Positions 25,320 through 33,662 of a stretch of 64,000 nt of DNA are shown one piece after another; position 1 is the stretch's first letter; each line of letters begins with the position of its first letter. The stretch spans positions 930,001 through 994,000 of the forward strand of contig NZ_AP018823.1 of assembly GCF_002217795.2 (NCBI RefSeq), written 5' to 3'. The position numbers and the translations under genes are program-made. This stretch comes from Aquitalea magnusonii. Lineage in GTDB: Bacteria; Pseudomonadota; Gammaproteobacteria; Burkholderiales; Chromobacteriaceae. The notes under the pieces are model-generated. The model saw nothing but the letters and a program-made list of their open reading frames with translations. It was not told the origin of the DNA and searched no databases.

Positions 25320-26120
25320 GGGCCTTGTTGCACAAATCAGGGCTTGCGTCTGTTCGGTAGAATGACAGCATGAGCAAACCCCTCCCTCCCAAGTACCAAA
25401 CCATCAATGGGCAGTCCTACAACCAGTCCTTCAAGTGACTGGGCTTGACTGGGCCGTTCCCGACTTCAATACCCTTTCCCGCTGCCAGAAAGACCTGCAA
25501 GTGCGCATTCCGGTACAAAAAAACAGGGTTGTCTGTATCTCTTGGTGGATAGCACCGGCATCAAAATGATGGGTGAAGGCGAGTCGAAAGTGAAAAAGCA
25601 TGGTGCAGACTACCGCCGCCAATGGCGCAAACTGTATCTGGGAATTGATGCGCAAACGCTGGAAATCCGGGCAATGGAAGTGACCGACAATCGCACTGGA
25701 GATGCCACGATGCTGCCAGAGCTACTAGCGCAAATTCCGGCGGTAGAGGGACTGGTGACAGTGACCACGGATGGGGCGTACGACACACGCCTATGTCACG
25801 CAGCGATTGCAGAGCGTGGAGCAGCAGCCATCATTCCCCCACGTCGAAACGGCCAATTCTGGAAAGGGAGTTCACTGGGCAATCAGGCTCGCAATGAGTC
25901 ACTACGCTCGGTGAAGTATCTAGGGCGCACACTCTGGAAAAAGTGGAGCGGCTACCATCGCCACAGTCTGGTCGAAACGAAGATGCACTGTTTCAAATTG
26001 CTGGCAGACCGGGTTAAGTCACGGGACTTTGACCGGCAGGTGGCGGAGCTTCAAATCTGTGCAGCGATTCTAAATCGCTTCACAGCACTGGGCACGCCGC
26101 AAACGGTCCGCATGGGATAA
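25320..26120 (+). mobile_element. IS5-family insertion sequence, internally deleted
   Basis: The left end reads GGGCCTTGTTGCACAAATC, typical of IS5-group terminal repeats. A transposase start at 25370 (MSKPLPPKYQTINGQSYNQ) stops after 22 codons at 25436. Recognisable transposase resumes in a second reading frame at about 25542 (VDSTGIKMMGEGESKVKKHG) and runs to 26120 through the catalytic region (LYLGIDAQTLEIRAMEVTDN, TDGAYDTRLCHAAI, RHSLVETKMHCFKLL). Much of the N-terminal DDE domain is missing and I find no matching right end after 26120. The element cannot encode a full transposase. Confidence 0.75.
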
Positions 26121-26206
26121 ATCCGTCTGGGGATTGGGAGAGTTCGACCTGCGGCTGCTTTTTCAAAAAAAGTCTATTTAATTTTATAAATCATAGAGAG
26201 TTATGC

Positions 26207-27220
26207 ATGGTTAAATATGTGGTATCATTTTCGATTATTATTGCCGTCCTCATTGTTTTTTTACTTGACCGATTGTCTGATTTCGATCTTCCAGGTGACG
26301 TGCAGAAGCGTACTGTATCTTTTGAGCATAGTAACAATGTTCTGGAGGGCACGTTAATTCTACCTCCTGGTAAGGTTTTTCCTCCATTTGTGCTTTTAGT
26401 TCATGGAGACGGTCTTCAGGATCGCTGGTCAGAAGGCGGATATATTCCATTTGTTAAATTTCTTGTCTCGCAGGGAATTGCTGTTTTTTCATGGGATAAA
26501 CCTGGTGTCGGTAAGAGTACAGGTAACTGGCTGGCGCAGACAATGTCAGATCGCGCAGAGGAGGCGGTCTTGGCGTTAAAAAAAATAAGAGAACAGCCAG
26601 AACTGAAAGAAAGTCGCGGAGGTTATCTCGGCTTTTCGCAGGCAGGTTGGGTTGTACCACAGTCAAGCCAACTGACAACAACCGAATTTGCTGTACTCAT
26701 AGGTGCGGCGATAAACTGGCGGAATCAGAGCATATACTATACAGGACAACGACTTAAAGTCGAAGGCTTCTCTCTGGACGATATTCAGGATGCTAAAAAA
26801 CATGAAGCAGAGGTTTTTGACCGCCAGTTTACAGAAGAAGCAGCTGTTCTTCCCTGCAATTCCCAATGTACGCGCCAGGACTTTGAACGCAGGAATTCCC
26901 TGGCTGATGCGACGAAAGATATTTCCAGCACACATACTCCGGTGTTAATTGTGATGGGCCAGGATGACCGGAATGTAGACGCTGATGAAACAGTTGCGGT
27001 CTGGGCCAAAGCACTACCATCCCGTACTCCTCGCTGTATCAGAAAATTGCCGGGGGCAACTCACGGGCTTTTACGAAGTGAATGGTTTGATTATCAACTG
27101 TCCTCTCAGTGGCCTTTTTGGAAACGGGGATTATTTCTGCTGTCAGGGAGATACGCATATTCGCCCGGGGCACTCAGAACTGTCACATCATGGATACTGA
27201 ATCAGGACTGTGTGGGCTAA
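26207..27220 (+). CDS. Membrane-anchored alpha/beta hydrolase on AT-rich, IS-flanked DNA
   Basis: This 337-residue protein has one N-terminal membrane segment (VVSFSIIIAVLIVFLL) and then an alpha/beta-hydrolase fold. The oxyanion strand is VLLVHGDG (about 63-70), the nucleophile elbow GFSQAG supplies the serine, GQDDRNVD the acid and GATHGLL the histidine, so a complete triad is present. Substrate is unknown. Base composition is visibly lower in GC than the host and the gene lies between two broken insertion sequences, which points to horizontal acquisition. Its last codons run into the IS481-type element (coding regions overlap at 27183-27220), so the natural C-terminus may have been cut by that insertion. 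Confidence 0.7.
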   Translation: MVKYVVSFSIIIAVLIVFLLDRLSDFDLPGDVQKRTVSFEHSNNVLEGTLILPPGKVFPPFVLLVHGDGLQDRWSEGGYIPFVKFLVSQGIAVFSWDKPGVGKSTGNWLAQTMSDRAEEAVLALKKIREQPELKESRGGYLGFSQAGWVVPQSSQLTTTEFAVLIGAAINWRNQSIYYTGQRLKVEGFSLDDIQDAKKHEAEVFDRQFTEEAAVLPCNSQCTRQDFERRNSLADATKDISSTHTPVLIVMGQDDRNVDADETVAVWAKALPSRTPRCIRKLPGATHGLLRSEWFDYQLSSQWPFWKRGLFLLSGRYAYSPGALRTVTSWILNQDCVG

Positions 27221-28178
27221 ATGTCCAGTCCGGGCGATTGCTCACGTGCTTTTTAAATAAACCGGGATGCTGCTTTTGCCACTCTTTCATGGTCTGAATC
27301 GGTGTCCGATGCTGTAGCGCCAATTGCGGTAAATGCTGGTTGTAGAGCAGCACATAGCGTTCCCGCGTATCAGCCAAGTCGGCACCGGATTCAAAGCGGT
27401 GTGTCGCCAGTTCATCGCTGATCCGGCCGTTGAAGCGTTCGACCATGCCGTTTGTCTGCGGGCTGCGCGGCTTGGTCAGCCGGTGCTCGATACCGAACTC
27501 TGCGCACCGTAGGTCGAATTCGTGCTCGCCGCTGGGGTGTTTCTGTTTGTTGAATAGCCGGTCAGTGAACTCACTGCCATTGTCGGTCAGGATCGTCTGG
27601 ATATGGCACGGTGCCGCTTTCTGCAAGGCGTTCAGAAACGCCCGGGCGGCACCGGCCGTCTTGTTTGGCTTGATCTGCACAAACACCCAGCGCGTAGCCC
27701 GGTCGATCGCGACAAACAAGTAGCGGCGGGACGTTTCGTCCCGCATTTGCGGCAAATATTTGACGTCGGAAATAGCCGGGGTCGTACGCCTTGAACGGCT
27801 TGCCGGGGCGTTTGGCCGGTGCTGGCTCTAGGTCGCGCAGGCTGCCGATGCCATGGCGGCGCAGGCAGCGATCCAGTCCGGAGCGTGAAACGGAGGGGTT
27901 CAGGAACTCGCGTACGACGACGAGCAGATCGTCCAAACCGAGCTTGAGTATCTTGCGCAGTTCAACCGCGATACGTTCCTGCGCAGGCGTCAGCGTGGTT
28001 TGTAGCCGATGGGCGGTGTGCGAGCGGCTTGAACCGAGTCGCGGTTCTTCCACTTCATGATGGTGGGAATACTGATGTTGAAGCGCGCCGCAAGTTCGGC
28101 CAGGGTACCGGTTGCGTTGCGGATTTCTTCGCGGATAGCCGGTGTCGTGCGGGCTTGTTTGTGCAGTTTGACGATCAT
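27183..28178 (-). mobile_element. IS481-family transposase, frameshifted
   Basis: Read on the minus strand, ATG 28178 opens the helix-turn-helix part (MIVKLHKQARTTPAIREEIR, TGTLAELAARFNISIPTIMKWKNR). Around 28030 the frame shifts and continues as TLTPAQERIAVELRKILKLG and SRSGLDRCLRRHGIGSL. Around 27760 it shifts again into PQMRDETSRRYLFVAIDRATRWV, then the DDE core (ILTDNGSEFTD, KPRSPQTNGMVERFNGRI) to 27183. Two frameshifts make it inactive. The C-terminus reads past the usual family end into the hydrolase gene, so that boundary is also damaged. I could not define terminal inverted repeats with confidence. Confidence 0.75.
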
Positions 28179-28357
28179 TGTTGCTGCTGCCGTAGGGATT
28201 GGAGAAGCATACCCATACCATCACGGGTAGTGGCAAGTTTCCAGATACGTTTACTCAAATGATCGTCCGGGCTGAGACACGTATTCTCCACGTTGATGCC
28301 AAGATATCCATAAAGGTTAGCAAGCCGCCTATACATCAGCTACACTAAAAAAGTGAT

Positions 28358-28391
28358 TTCTACACAAAAGTTGATGTTTATATGTGTAGAA
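28358..28391. repeat. Perfect 9-base inverted repeat in AT-rich DNA
   Basis: TTCTACACA (28358-28366) and TGTGTAGAA (28383-28391) are perfect complements separated by 16 bases. They lie between the IS481 remnant and the tRNA-like fragment. A partial CTACAC copy occurs just upstream (about 28340). It could be a protein-binding site of a lost mobile element. Confidence 0.35.
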
Positions 28392-28437
28392 GTACGAAAA
28401 GTGCCAAGAGAATAAGGGGGTTTTGTAATGAAATTTG

Positions 28438-28458
28438 GAATCCCCCCCCTATCCGCCA
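28438..28458 (+). repeat. Possible 3' fragment of a tRNA-Ser gene (candidate attachment-site remnant)
   Basis: GAATC plus a C-run followed by CTATCCGCCA matches the end of a bacterial tRNA-Ser gene: 3' half of the T-loop, T-stem, acceptor strand, discriminator G and CCA. The C-run has eight bases where seven would be expected, and the 5' part of the tRNA is absent. A perfect terminator follows 12 bases later, as after many tRNA genes. Integrative elements often leave such 3' fragments, which would place the element to the left. No intact tRNA-Ser is in the window, so this is tentative. Confidence 0.35.
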
Positions 28459-28470
28459 GATATCTACATT

Positions 28471-28497
28471 AAAGCCCTGATCATTCAGGGCTTTTTT
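28471..28497 (+). terminator. Rho-independent terminator
   Basis: AAAGCCCTGA and TCAGGGCTTT form a perfect 10-base stem with a TCAT loop, followed by more T residues. It follows the tRNA-like fragment and not an open reading frame. Confidence 0.8.
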
Positions 28498-28537
28498 GTT
28501 GCCTATTGGATTTTTCCTGCATAAAAACCTGCATTAA

Positions 28538-28660
28538 ATGTAACGTCGCGGATTCTTTTGCACACTGTAACTTTGCGGCAGTTTTGGCACTCGTTTGCAC
28601 TTTTATTGTCACCGCCAATTTGCAGGGTTTTTGGCACTATTTGCGCTTTTTTTGTCACCG
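28538..28660. repeat. Block of degenerate direct repeats, IS-end-like
   Basis: TTTTGGCACT, TTTGC-CTTTT and TTGTCACCG occur in the same order at 28582-28614 and 28629-28660, and a third partial unit TGTAAC-T-GCGG-TTTTGCAC starts near 28538. Multiple short repeats of this kind are found at the ends of IS21-family elements, but no istA/istB genes are present, so this would be an orphan end. Confidence 0.4.
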
Positions 28661-28762
28661 GCGCACAAAAATCTAACGCTTCCTTCCTGCTACCGTTCCC
28701 TGTGATGGAGGAGGGTAGTCAAGTCCCGGTTCGCCGTCCTCTACCACTACCTGCAAATGAAA

Positions 28763-28786
28763 ACACCCTGCGTGAAGGCAGGGTGT
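28763..28786. terminator. Hairpin (9-base stem)
   Basis: ACACCCTGC and GCAGGGTGT pair perfectly around a GTGAAG loop. There is no T-run. It lies about 100 bases downstream of the minus-strand SMR gene's stop and might end that transcript. Confidence 0.4.
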
Positions 28787-28886
28787 CATGTTGGTCGGCG
28801 ACTTGTATCGTTTCGGTCAGGACCGTCTGTGGGCACTCATCTCATGATTGGCAGCTTATGACCTAAAGCAGTCATTTCAGGCGAAA

Positions 28887-29219
28887 TTACTGTGCGCTCA
28901 GATTCAGAACGACAACACCAGAAATGATGAGTCCCAAGCCAGAGAGCCGAAGTAGGCTGGCTGACTCTTCAAACAAAATGATTCCGAGCAGTGCGGTTAC
29001 GGCGGTACCACTGCCCGCCCACACGGCATAAGCCAAGCCGACTGCAAGATTCCGCACAGATACAGCCATAAGCCAGATGGCTGCGGTGTAGCAAAGACCA
29101 GTGATGAGAGAAGGAATAAGTCGGGTGAAGCCGTCAGAATGGCGAAGGGCCATGGTTCCGGCAACCTCGGCCAGCACGCTTGCAGCGAGTACAAGCCATG
29201 CATATGTAGAGTCACGCAT
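28887..29219 (-). CDS. Small multidrug resistance (SMR) family efflux protein
   Basis: This 110-residue protein has four predicted membrane helices and the conserved membrane-embedded Glu18 (SVLAEVAGTMALR), equivalent to Glu14 of EmrE, which couples proton and substrate. LAYAVWAGSGTAVTALLG in helix 3 and the C-terminal GLIISGVVVLNL complete the SMR pattern. It would work as a dimer exchanging protons for cationic compounds such as quaternary amines, or guanidinium in the Gdx subgroup; the AVWAGSGT motif favours the multidrug subgroup. The gene stands alone. I looked for a guanidine riboswitch upstream and did not see one. Confidence 0.85.
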   Translation of the reverse strand: MRDSTYAWLVLAASVLAEVAGTMALRHSDGFTRLIPSLITGLCYTAAIWLMAVSVRNLAVGLAYAVWAGSGTAVTALLGIILFEESASLLRLSGLGLIISGVVVLNLSAQ

Positions 29220-29283
29220 AGAGCACCTCTAGTCCACACGCTTATACCGAGCGCAGGCAGAGGTTGAGAGAGCGGTACCCCGA

Positions 29284-29529
29284 TTACGAAGTCGCGATCT
29301 TATCATCGCCTAAGGTCTGTGCATACCTCCGCTCCTGGCCAATACCCACCACCTTACTCTCAATCCACAATGCATAAAAGGGTGCTTCAGCCCCCTTCGT
29401 TCTGTTTACTCTCCACCCCTGCACGTAAGTCCGCCTCAGCTTCCGGGCGATCCATTCCACGACTTGCGACACAAGGGCGTTGCCGGCAGCTTGGGCCTCG
29501 GCGAAGTTGGTGGCATCCAGTCGAGGCAA
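29284..29529 (-). CDS. Hypothetical protein, 81 aa
   Basis: This frame begins MPRLDATNFAEAQAAGNALV and ends QERRYAQTLGDDKIATS, with an amphipathic, protein-like composition (WIARKLRRTYVQGW in the middle). I recognise no family and no strong ribosome-binding site. Its start lies next to a direct CGGCCGG/CGGCGG-rich stretch. It could be the remnant of a longer gene from the adjacent mobile zone. The frame that runs the other way over the same bases looks less protein-like. Confidence 0.3.
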   Translation of the reverse strand: MPRLDATNFAEAQAAGNALVSQVVEWIARKLRRTYVQGWRVNRTKGAEAPFYALWIESKVVGIGQERRYAQTLGDDKIATS

Positions 29530-30014
29530 ATGATGTCCACCGCCTTCCGCTGCCGCCGGCCGGTGTCCGGGTGTGCTTTGTCTGCTTGCTCCTGCGCTGA
29601 TGTGGCGTCGGCGGCCGCGTTACGCCACCCACTGCTTTCGTGGGTCTTGTCTTGTTGTATGCCGCTTCGGCTTTTCTCTTGAGCGAATTGTTTACCGCAT
29701 GGTGCCGCATTATGTCATCGTGATTAAATTAATTGCAAATAGGAATCATTTGCATTAGTATGCGCATCTTTCCACTTGGCGGTTGCTTCCAGTCCAAGAA
29801 AAAAATGATGTGGAATGGTTTGCCAGCTTGCGGGCTGCCATCTCCGGCAAGTGGAGAACACTGCGGTCGTGCTGGCCTGGCCTGTGCTGTTTGGCCCTGA
29901 GGGAGGCTGATAGCGGCGGTGCTAGGGCATTTCACGCCGGTTCTTTGTCCATCGCTCATGGATGGTTGCACCAGCCTGTTCCGGGGTTGGTGTGATTTCT
30001 TGCAAGGAGAAGTT
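29530..30014. other. Promoter region of the iron-uptake operon
   Basis: About 485 bases without a gene before the siderophore receptor. It holds an AT-rich segment around 29715-29765 with the Fur-box-like palindrome, and a strong AAGGAG ribosome-binding site at about 30003-30008. Frames across 29540-29710 look random. Confidence 0.5.
29735..29753. promoter_or_regulatory. Fur-box-like palindrome
   Basis: GCAAATAGGAATCATTTGC matches the 19-base Fur consensus GATAATGATAATCATTATC at 12 positions and has perfect GCAAAT/ATTTGC outer arms. It lies in an AT-rich promoter region about 260 bases before the siderophore receptor start. Iron repression of the 30015-35236 operon is inferred. Confidence 0.55.
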
Positions 30015-32168
30015 ATGTCGCTGCGGATGACGCCAATTGCCATTGCATTGGCAGTTGCCACGTTTCCAACTGTTCTGCTGGCTGAAGAAAGCGCGAAGGG
30101 GAATGTCGCTGCCGATGCTGCCGAACTTTCTACCGTTGTTGTTACGGCGGAAAAGCCGCCGCTGGCTGCTGCCTATGCGGCAGGGCAGGTGTCGAAAGCT
30201 GCCAGCGTGGGGGTGCTGGGTAAGCAGGCGGTGCTTGATACGCCGTTCAGCATTACCAGTTACACCGCACAGCTGATTGAGGATCAACAGGCCAAAACCC
30301 TGGCTGATGTGATGCAGAACGATCCATCCGTGCGGTTTACCACCTCCAGCGGCCATGCCTACGAGAACTACCGCATTCGCGGTTTTGATGTCAGCGCCAA
30401 TGATCTGGCCATCAATGGCATGTATGGTCTGGCACCCTATGGCCATACGCCGGTGGAGTTCATCGAGCAGGTGGAAGTGCTCAAGGGCCCCAGTGCCTTG
30501 TTCAGCGGCATGGCCCCCAGCGGTGGGGTGGGCGGGGTGATTAATCTTGTGCCCAAGCGGGCGGCTGATACGCCGCTGACCCGGGTGTCCGTTGGTTTTC
30601 AGTCGGACTCCCAGTTGGGTACCACGCTGGATGTGGGGCGTCGCTATGGTGAGGACAATGAATGGGGCGTGCGGGTGAATGCCGCGCTCAGTGACGGTGA
30701 TACCACGCTGAGCGGCCAGTCCAAGAAGCGTGATTTCCTGTCTGCGGCGCTGGATTATCGTGGCCAGCAGCTCAAGGCCAGCCTTGATGCCTATTACAGC
30801 AAGGAAACCTTCAGCGGTGGTACGCCCGCCATGTACTGGTTTGCCACCAGCGCGATTCCCGCGGCACTGGATGCCAGCACCAATCTGTTCCCCAATGCGC
30901 AAGGCACGCTGGAAAGCAAGGCAGCCATTCTGCGCGGTGAGTATGCGCTGAATGACGCCGTATCGCTGTTTGCCGGTCTGGGTACCATGCGACACGACTA
31001 CGACGGCTTCATCAATGGCACCCATGCGCGCAGCATCCAGGCCAATGGCAATTTTAGCGGCCGCATGGTGGCGCAGCGTGGTTATGACGAGAATGTCTCG
31101 GCAGAGGCGGGTATCCGCAGCCGCTTCAACACTGGCAGCATCGGGCACGAGCTGGTGGTGCATGCCAGCGAGTTGCAGCAGGAAAGCGGCTCTGCGGTGA
31201 ATATGACGAGCTTCTCGTCCAATCTGTACGCGCCGGTGACAGCGGTGATGCCGAGCACGCCGTCCACCGCGCCGAAAACCGGCGATGTCACCTTGTCCAG
31301 CCTGGCTTTGATGGACACGCTTTCCCTGCTGGATGACCGGCTCAAGCTCACCCTGGGCCTGCGCAGCCAGCGGGTGCAGACCACTTCATACAATAGCGCG
31401 GGTGCCACCACGGCCAGCTATGACAAGTCGGCAGTCTCGCCCGCTGTTGGCGTGGTGGTGAAACCTTGGGGACCTGCAGTCTCGCTGTACGCCAATTATG
31501 TGGAAGGTCTGTCCAAGGGCGATACCGTGACCGATACCGCCGCCACCAACTACAACCAGGTGTTTTCACCCTACAAGACCGAGCAGAAGGAAATGGGGCT
31601 TAAGTGGGATGCCGGCAGTTTCACTCATAGCGCCAGCCTGTTTGAAATCACCAAGCCCACCCTGGTGGCCATCGGCAGCACGGCCAATCCCACTTATGTG
31701 GACAGTGGCGAAAAACGGGTGCGCGGGCTGGAGTGGAGTACCAGCGGTGAGCTGACGCGTGCGCTGCGTCTGCTGGGTGGTATCACCTACAGCCAGGGTG
31801 TGCAGACCAAGACGGCCTATGGCCAGTACGACGGCAAGCGGGCGGTGGGCGTGCCGCATTGGCAGGGCAATATGGGGGTGGAGTGGGATACGCCCTGGGT
31901 GTCGGGCCTGACGCTGAGCAGCCGCGTGATGGCCACCAGCAGTCTGTATCTGGACGCCGCCAATACCCAGCAGATTTCCGGCTGGAGTCAGCTGGATCTG
32001 GGGGCGCGCTACACCACCCGTGTGGGCGGCAAGAAAACCGTGTTCCGTGCTGGTGTGGACAATGTGTTCAACCGCCACTACTACTCGGGCAGCTTCAGCG
32101 ACAGTACGCCGATTGCCACCCTGGGTCAGGCACGCACCTACACCGTGTCAGCCACCACGGACTTCTGA
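30015..32168 (+). CDS. TonB-dependent siderophore receptor
   Basis: A 717-residue outer-membrane receptor. ATG 30015 follows AAGGAGAAG and starts a signal peptide (about 1-23, MSLRMTPIAIALAVATFPTVLLA). Then come a TonB-box-like VVTAEKP, a plug domain (about 50-200) with LADVMQNDPSVRFTTSSG and RIRGFDVSANDLAINGMYGL, VEVLKGPSALFSGMAPSGGVGGVINLV, and a 22-strand barrel ending with the family C-terminus ARTYTVSATTDF with terminal Phe. The plug and length match ferric siderophore receptors. It takes up an iron-siderophore using TonB energy. It heads an operon with an esterase, two small membrane proteins and a PepSY protein, all presumably iron-regulated. Confidence 0.9.
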   Translation: MSLRMTPIAIALAVATFPTVLLAEESAKGNVAADAAELSTVVVTAEKPPLAAAYAAGQVSKAASVGVLGKQAVLDTPFSITSYTAQLIEDQQAKTLADVMQNDPSVRFTTSSGHAYENYRIRGFDVSANDLAINGMYGLAPYGHTPVEFIEQVEVLKGPSALFSGMAPSGGVGGVINLVPKRAADTPLTRVSVGFQSDSQLGTTLDVGRRYGEDNEWGVRVNAALSDGDTTLSGQSKKRDFLSAALDYRGQQLKASLDAYYSKETFSGGTPAMYWFATSAIPAALDASTNLFPNAQGTLESKAAILRGEYALNDAVSLFAGLGTMRHDYDGFINGTHARSIQANGNFSGRMVAQRGYDENVSAEAGIRSRFNTGSIGHELVVHASELQQESGSAVNMTSFSSNLYAPVTAVMPSTPSTAPKTGDVTLSSLALMDTLSLLDDRLKLTLGLRSQRVQTTSYNSAGATTASYDKSAVSPAVGVVVKPWGPAVSLYANYVEGLSKGDTVTDTAATNYNQVFSPYKTEQKEMGLKWDAGSFTHSASLFEITKPTLVAIGSTANPTYVDSGEKRVRGLEWSTSGELTRALRLLGGITYSQGVQTKTAYGQYDGKRAVGVPHWQGNMGVEWDTPWVSGLTLSSRVMATSSLYLDAANTQQISGWSQLDLGARYTTRVGGKKTVFRAGVDNVFNRHYYSGSFSDSTPIATLGQARTYTVSATTDF

Positions 32169-32171
32169 GCG

Positions 32172-33074
32172 ATGGGTAAACTCCGACAGCATCTGCGCCG
32201 GAGCGTATGCGGGCTGATGGCCTTCGGGCTGTCAGCCGTATCGGCCGCTGCCGGCTGGCAGGTGCTCACGCCTCAGGCCGGGCAGCAGATCGACCTGCAG
32301 TCACGCAGCAACGGCGTATCTTATCGCATCATGGTGTCCCGGCCGGATACCCCGGCCCCGGCTGAGGGCTATCCGGTACTGTATGTGCTGGATGGCAATG
32401 CCGCCTTTCCGGTTGCGGCCTTCATTGCCCGGGGTATTGCCCGGCGCAGCAGTGAAACCGGCCTGGTGCCGCCGCTGGTGGTGGCTGTGGCTTATCCGCA
32501 GCAGGATGATTTCAATTACGACGGTCGCGCGCGGGATTACACCCCCTCCGCGCCAGGCCAGCCGCTAGCTGCCGCTTATGGCGGCGCAGAACGTTTCTTC
32601 CAGTTTTTGCAAACCGAGCTCAAGCCGCTGATCCGGTCGCGCTTCCCGGTGGATGCCCGGCGGCAGGGGATTTTCGGCCATTCCTTTGGCGGCTTGTTTG
32701 TCAGTTATGTCTGCCTGAAATACCCGCAAGCCTTTTCCACCTGCCTGGCATCCAGCCCTTCCTTGTGGTGGGAAAACCAGATGGTGCTCGATCAGCTACC
32801 GACAGCAGTACCCGCTGATGGTCTGCCGGCATTCCAGTTGACGGTGGGGGCGCTGGAGGATGAGCTGCCAGCAGGAAAACTGTCGGCAGAGCGGCGCGCG
32901 GCCTTGCTGTCGCGACCGATGATCGCCCCGGCGCGCAAGCTGGCCCAAGCCTTGCAGGCCTTGCCCGGACAGGCCGGTCGTGTCCGTTTCCAGGTGCTGG
33001 AGGGCGAGAATCATGGCTTTGCCTGGCTGCCGGCGCTGGCACGCGGCATGGAGTTTTTTGTTCAACAACCCTGA
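32172..33074 (+). CDS. Siderophore esterase, IroE/BesA-like alpha/beta hydrolase
   Basis: This 300-residue protein starts three bases after the receptor stop. It has a signal peptide-like N-terminus (about 1-26) and the esterase-D type fold: VSYRIMVSRPDTP and YPVLYVLDGNAAFPVAA, the nucleophile elbow FGHSFGG (about 165-171) and a late GENHGFAW histidine block. This is the pattern of IroE and BesA, which hydrolyse ester bonds of catecholate siderophores such as enterobactin. Next to the receptor it probably trims or opens imported ferric siderophores in the periplasm. The exact substrate is not determined. Confidence 0.8.
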   Translation: MGKLRQHLRRSVCGLMAFGLSAVSAAAGWQVLTPQAGQQIDLQSRSNGVSYRIMVSRPDTPAPAEGYPVLYVLDGNAAFPVAAFIARGIARRSSETGLVPPLVVAVAYPQQDDFNYDGRARDYTPSAPGQPLAAAYGGAERFFQFLQTELKPLIRSRFPVDARRQGIFGHSFGGLFVSYVCLKYPQAFSTCLASSPSLWWENQMVLDQLPTAVPADGLPAFQLTVGALEDELPAGKLSAERRAALLSRPMIAPARKLAQALQALPGQAGRVRFQVLEGENHGFAWLPALARGMEFFVQQP

Positions 33075-33102
33075 TATGGCATGGCTTATGCCGGAAGTCC
33101 CG

Positions 33103-33372
33103 ATGATGAATCTTGTATATGGCGTGCTGGCCATCGCGCTGGGCATTACCAGCCTGTTTCTGGCCTCGGCCAACCAGAACTGGCGCTCCCGTCCCTTGCC
33201 CCGCACCGCGGCGCGGCTGCTTGCCCTGGCGCTATTGCTGGTGGGGCTGCTGTGCTTGTGTGCGGTGTTTCAGTTGCTAAGCGCGGTCTTTGTGTTCATC
33301 AGCCTGAGCATGCTGTTGCTGCAGCTCTGCCCTTATCTGGGTGTGCTGCGGCGCAGCGGGAGGGCCGGCTGA
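33103..33372 (+). CDS. Small membrane protein, DUF3325-like
   Basis: An 89-residue protein with three hydrophobic segments (LVYGVLAIALGITSLFLA, LLALALLLVGLLCLCAV and VFVFISLSMLLLQLCPYLGV). The start is ATG 33103 or 33106, preceded by GGAAG; an upstream in-frame ATG at 33076 lacks a site. Small proteins of this shape (DUF3325 type) are commonly found with PepSY membrane proteins in iron-uptake operons. Its TGA overlaps the next ATG. Role unknown; possibly a subunit of a membrane ferric-siderophore reductase. Confidence 0.65.
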   Translation: MMNLVYGVLAIALGITSLFLASANQNWRSRPLPRTAARLLALALLLVGLLCLCAVFQLLSAVFVFISLSMLLLQLCPYLGVLRRSGRAG

Positions 33373-33662
33373 TGCACCGTTCTCCCATCCGTAAACACTG
33401 GCTGGCCAAAACGCTGACCGGGCAGGTGCTGGGCCTGGCGCTGGGGTTTGCCTGTGGTGGACTGTTGTTGCGGCTGCTTGATGAGGTACCGCTGCCGGTA
33501 CGCGCCCAGCTTGCCATGTGGCTGGTGGCGCCGGTCTGGCTTGGTGTTGCTGGCGGGGTTTATCTGTTTCGCAATGCATGGCGCGCCCTGGTCTGTCTGG
33601 GGAGCGCAAACGCACTGGCCTGGCTGTGGCTGGCCTGGCTCAGCCGGAGGGTGCTGGCATGA
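33372..33662 (+). CDS. Small membrane protein, DUF3649-like
   Basis: A 96-residue protein that starts at ATG 33372 within TGATG of the preceding gene, and its own TGA overlaps the PepSY gene's ATG. It has a basic start (MHRSPIRKHWLAK) and three hydrophobic segments (GQVLGLALGFACGGLLLRLL, LAMWLVAPVWLGVAGGVYLF, ALVCLGSANALAWLWLAW). This matches the DUF3649-type iron-uptake proteins found together with DUF3325 and PepSY proteins. The arrangement of four coupled reading frames suggests that these form one inner-membrane complex. Confidence 0.65.
   Translation: MHRSPIRKHWLAKTLTGQVLGLALGFACGGLLLRLLDEVPLPVRAQLAMWLVAPVWLGVAGGVYLFRNAWRALVCLGSANALAWLWLAWLSRRVLA

Noticed and set aside
29220..29310. Possible guanidine riboswitch upstream of the SMR gene
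   Set aside because: I looked for the paired ACGR hairpin loops of the mini-ykkC type and the ykkC-III layout and found neither.
29387..29710. 107-codon minus-strand frame overlapping the hypothetical ORF at 29284
   Set aside because: Strongly biased to Arg, Thr, Gly and Ser, no start signal; the alternative frame 29284-29529 looks more protein-like.
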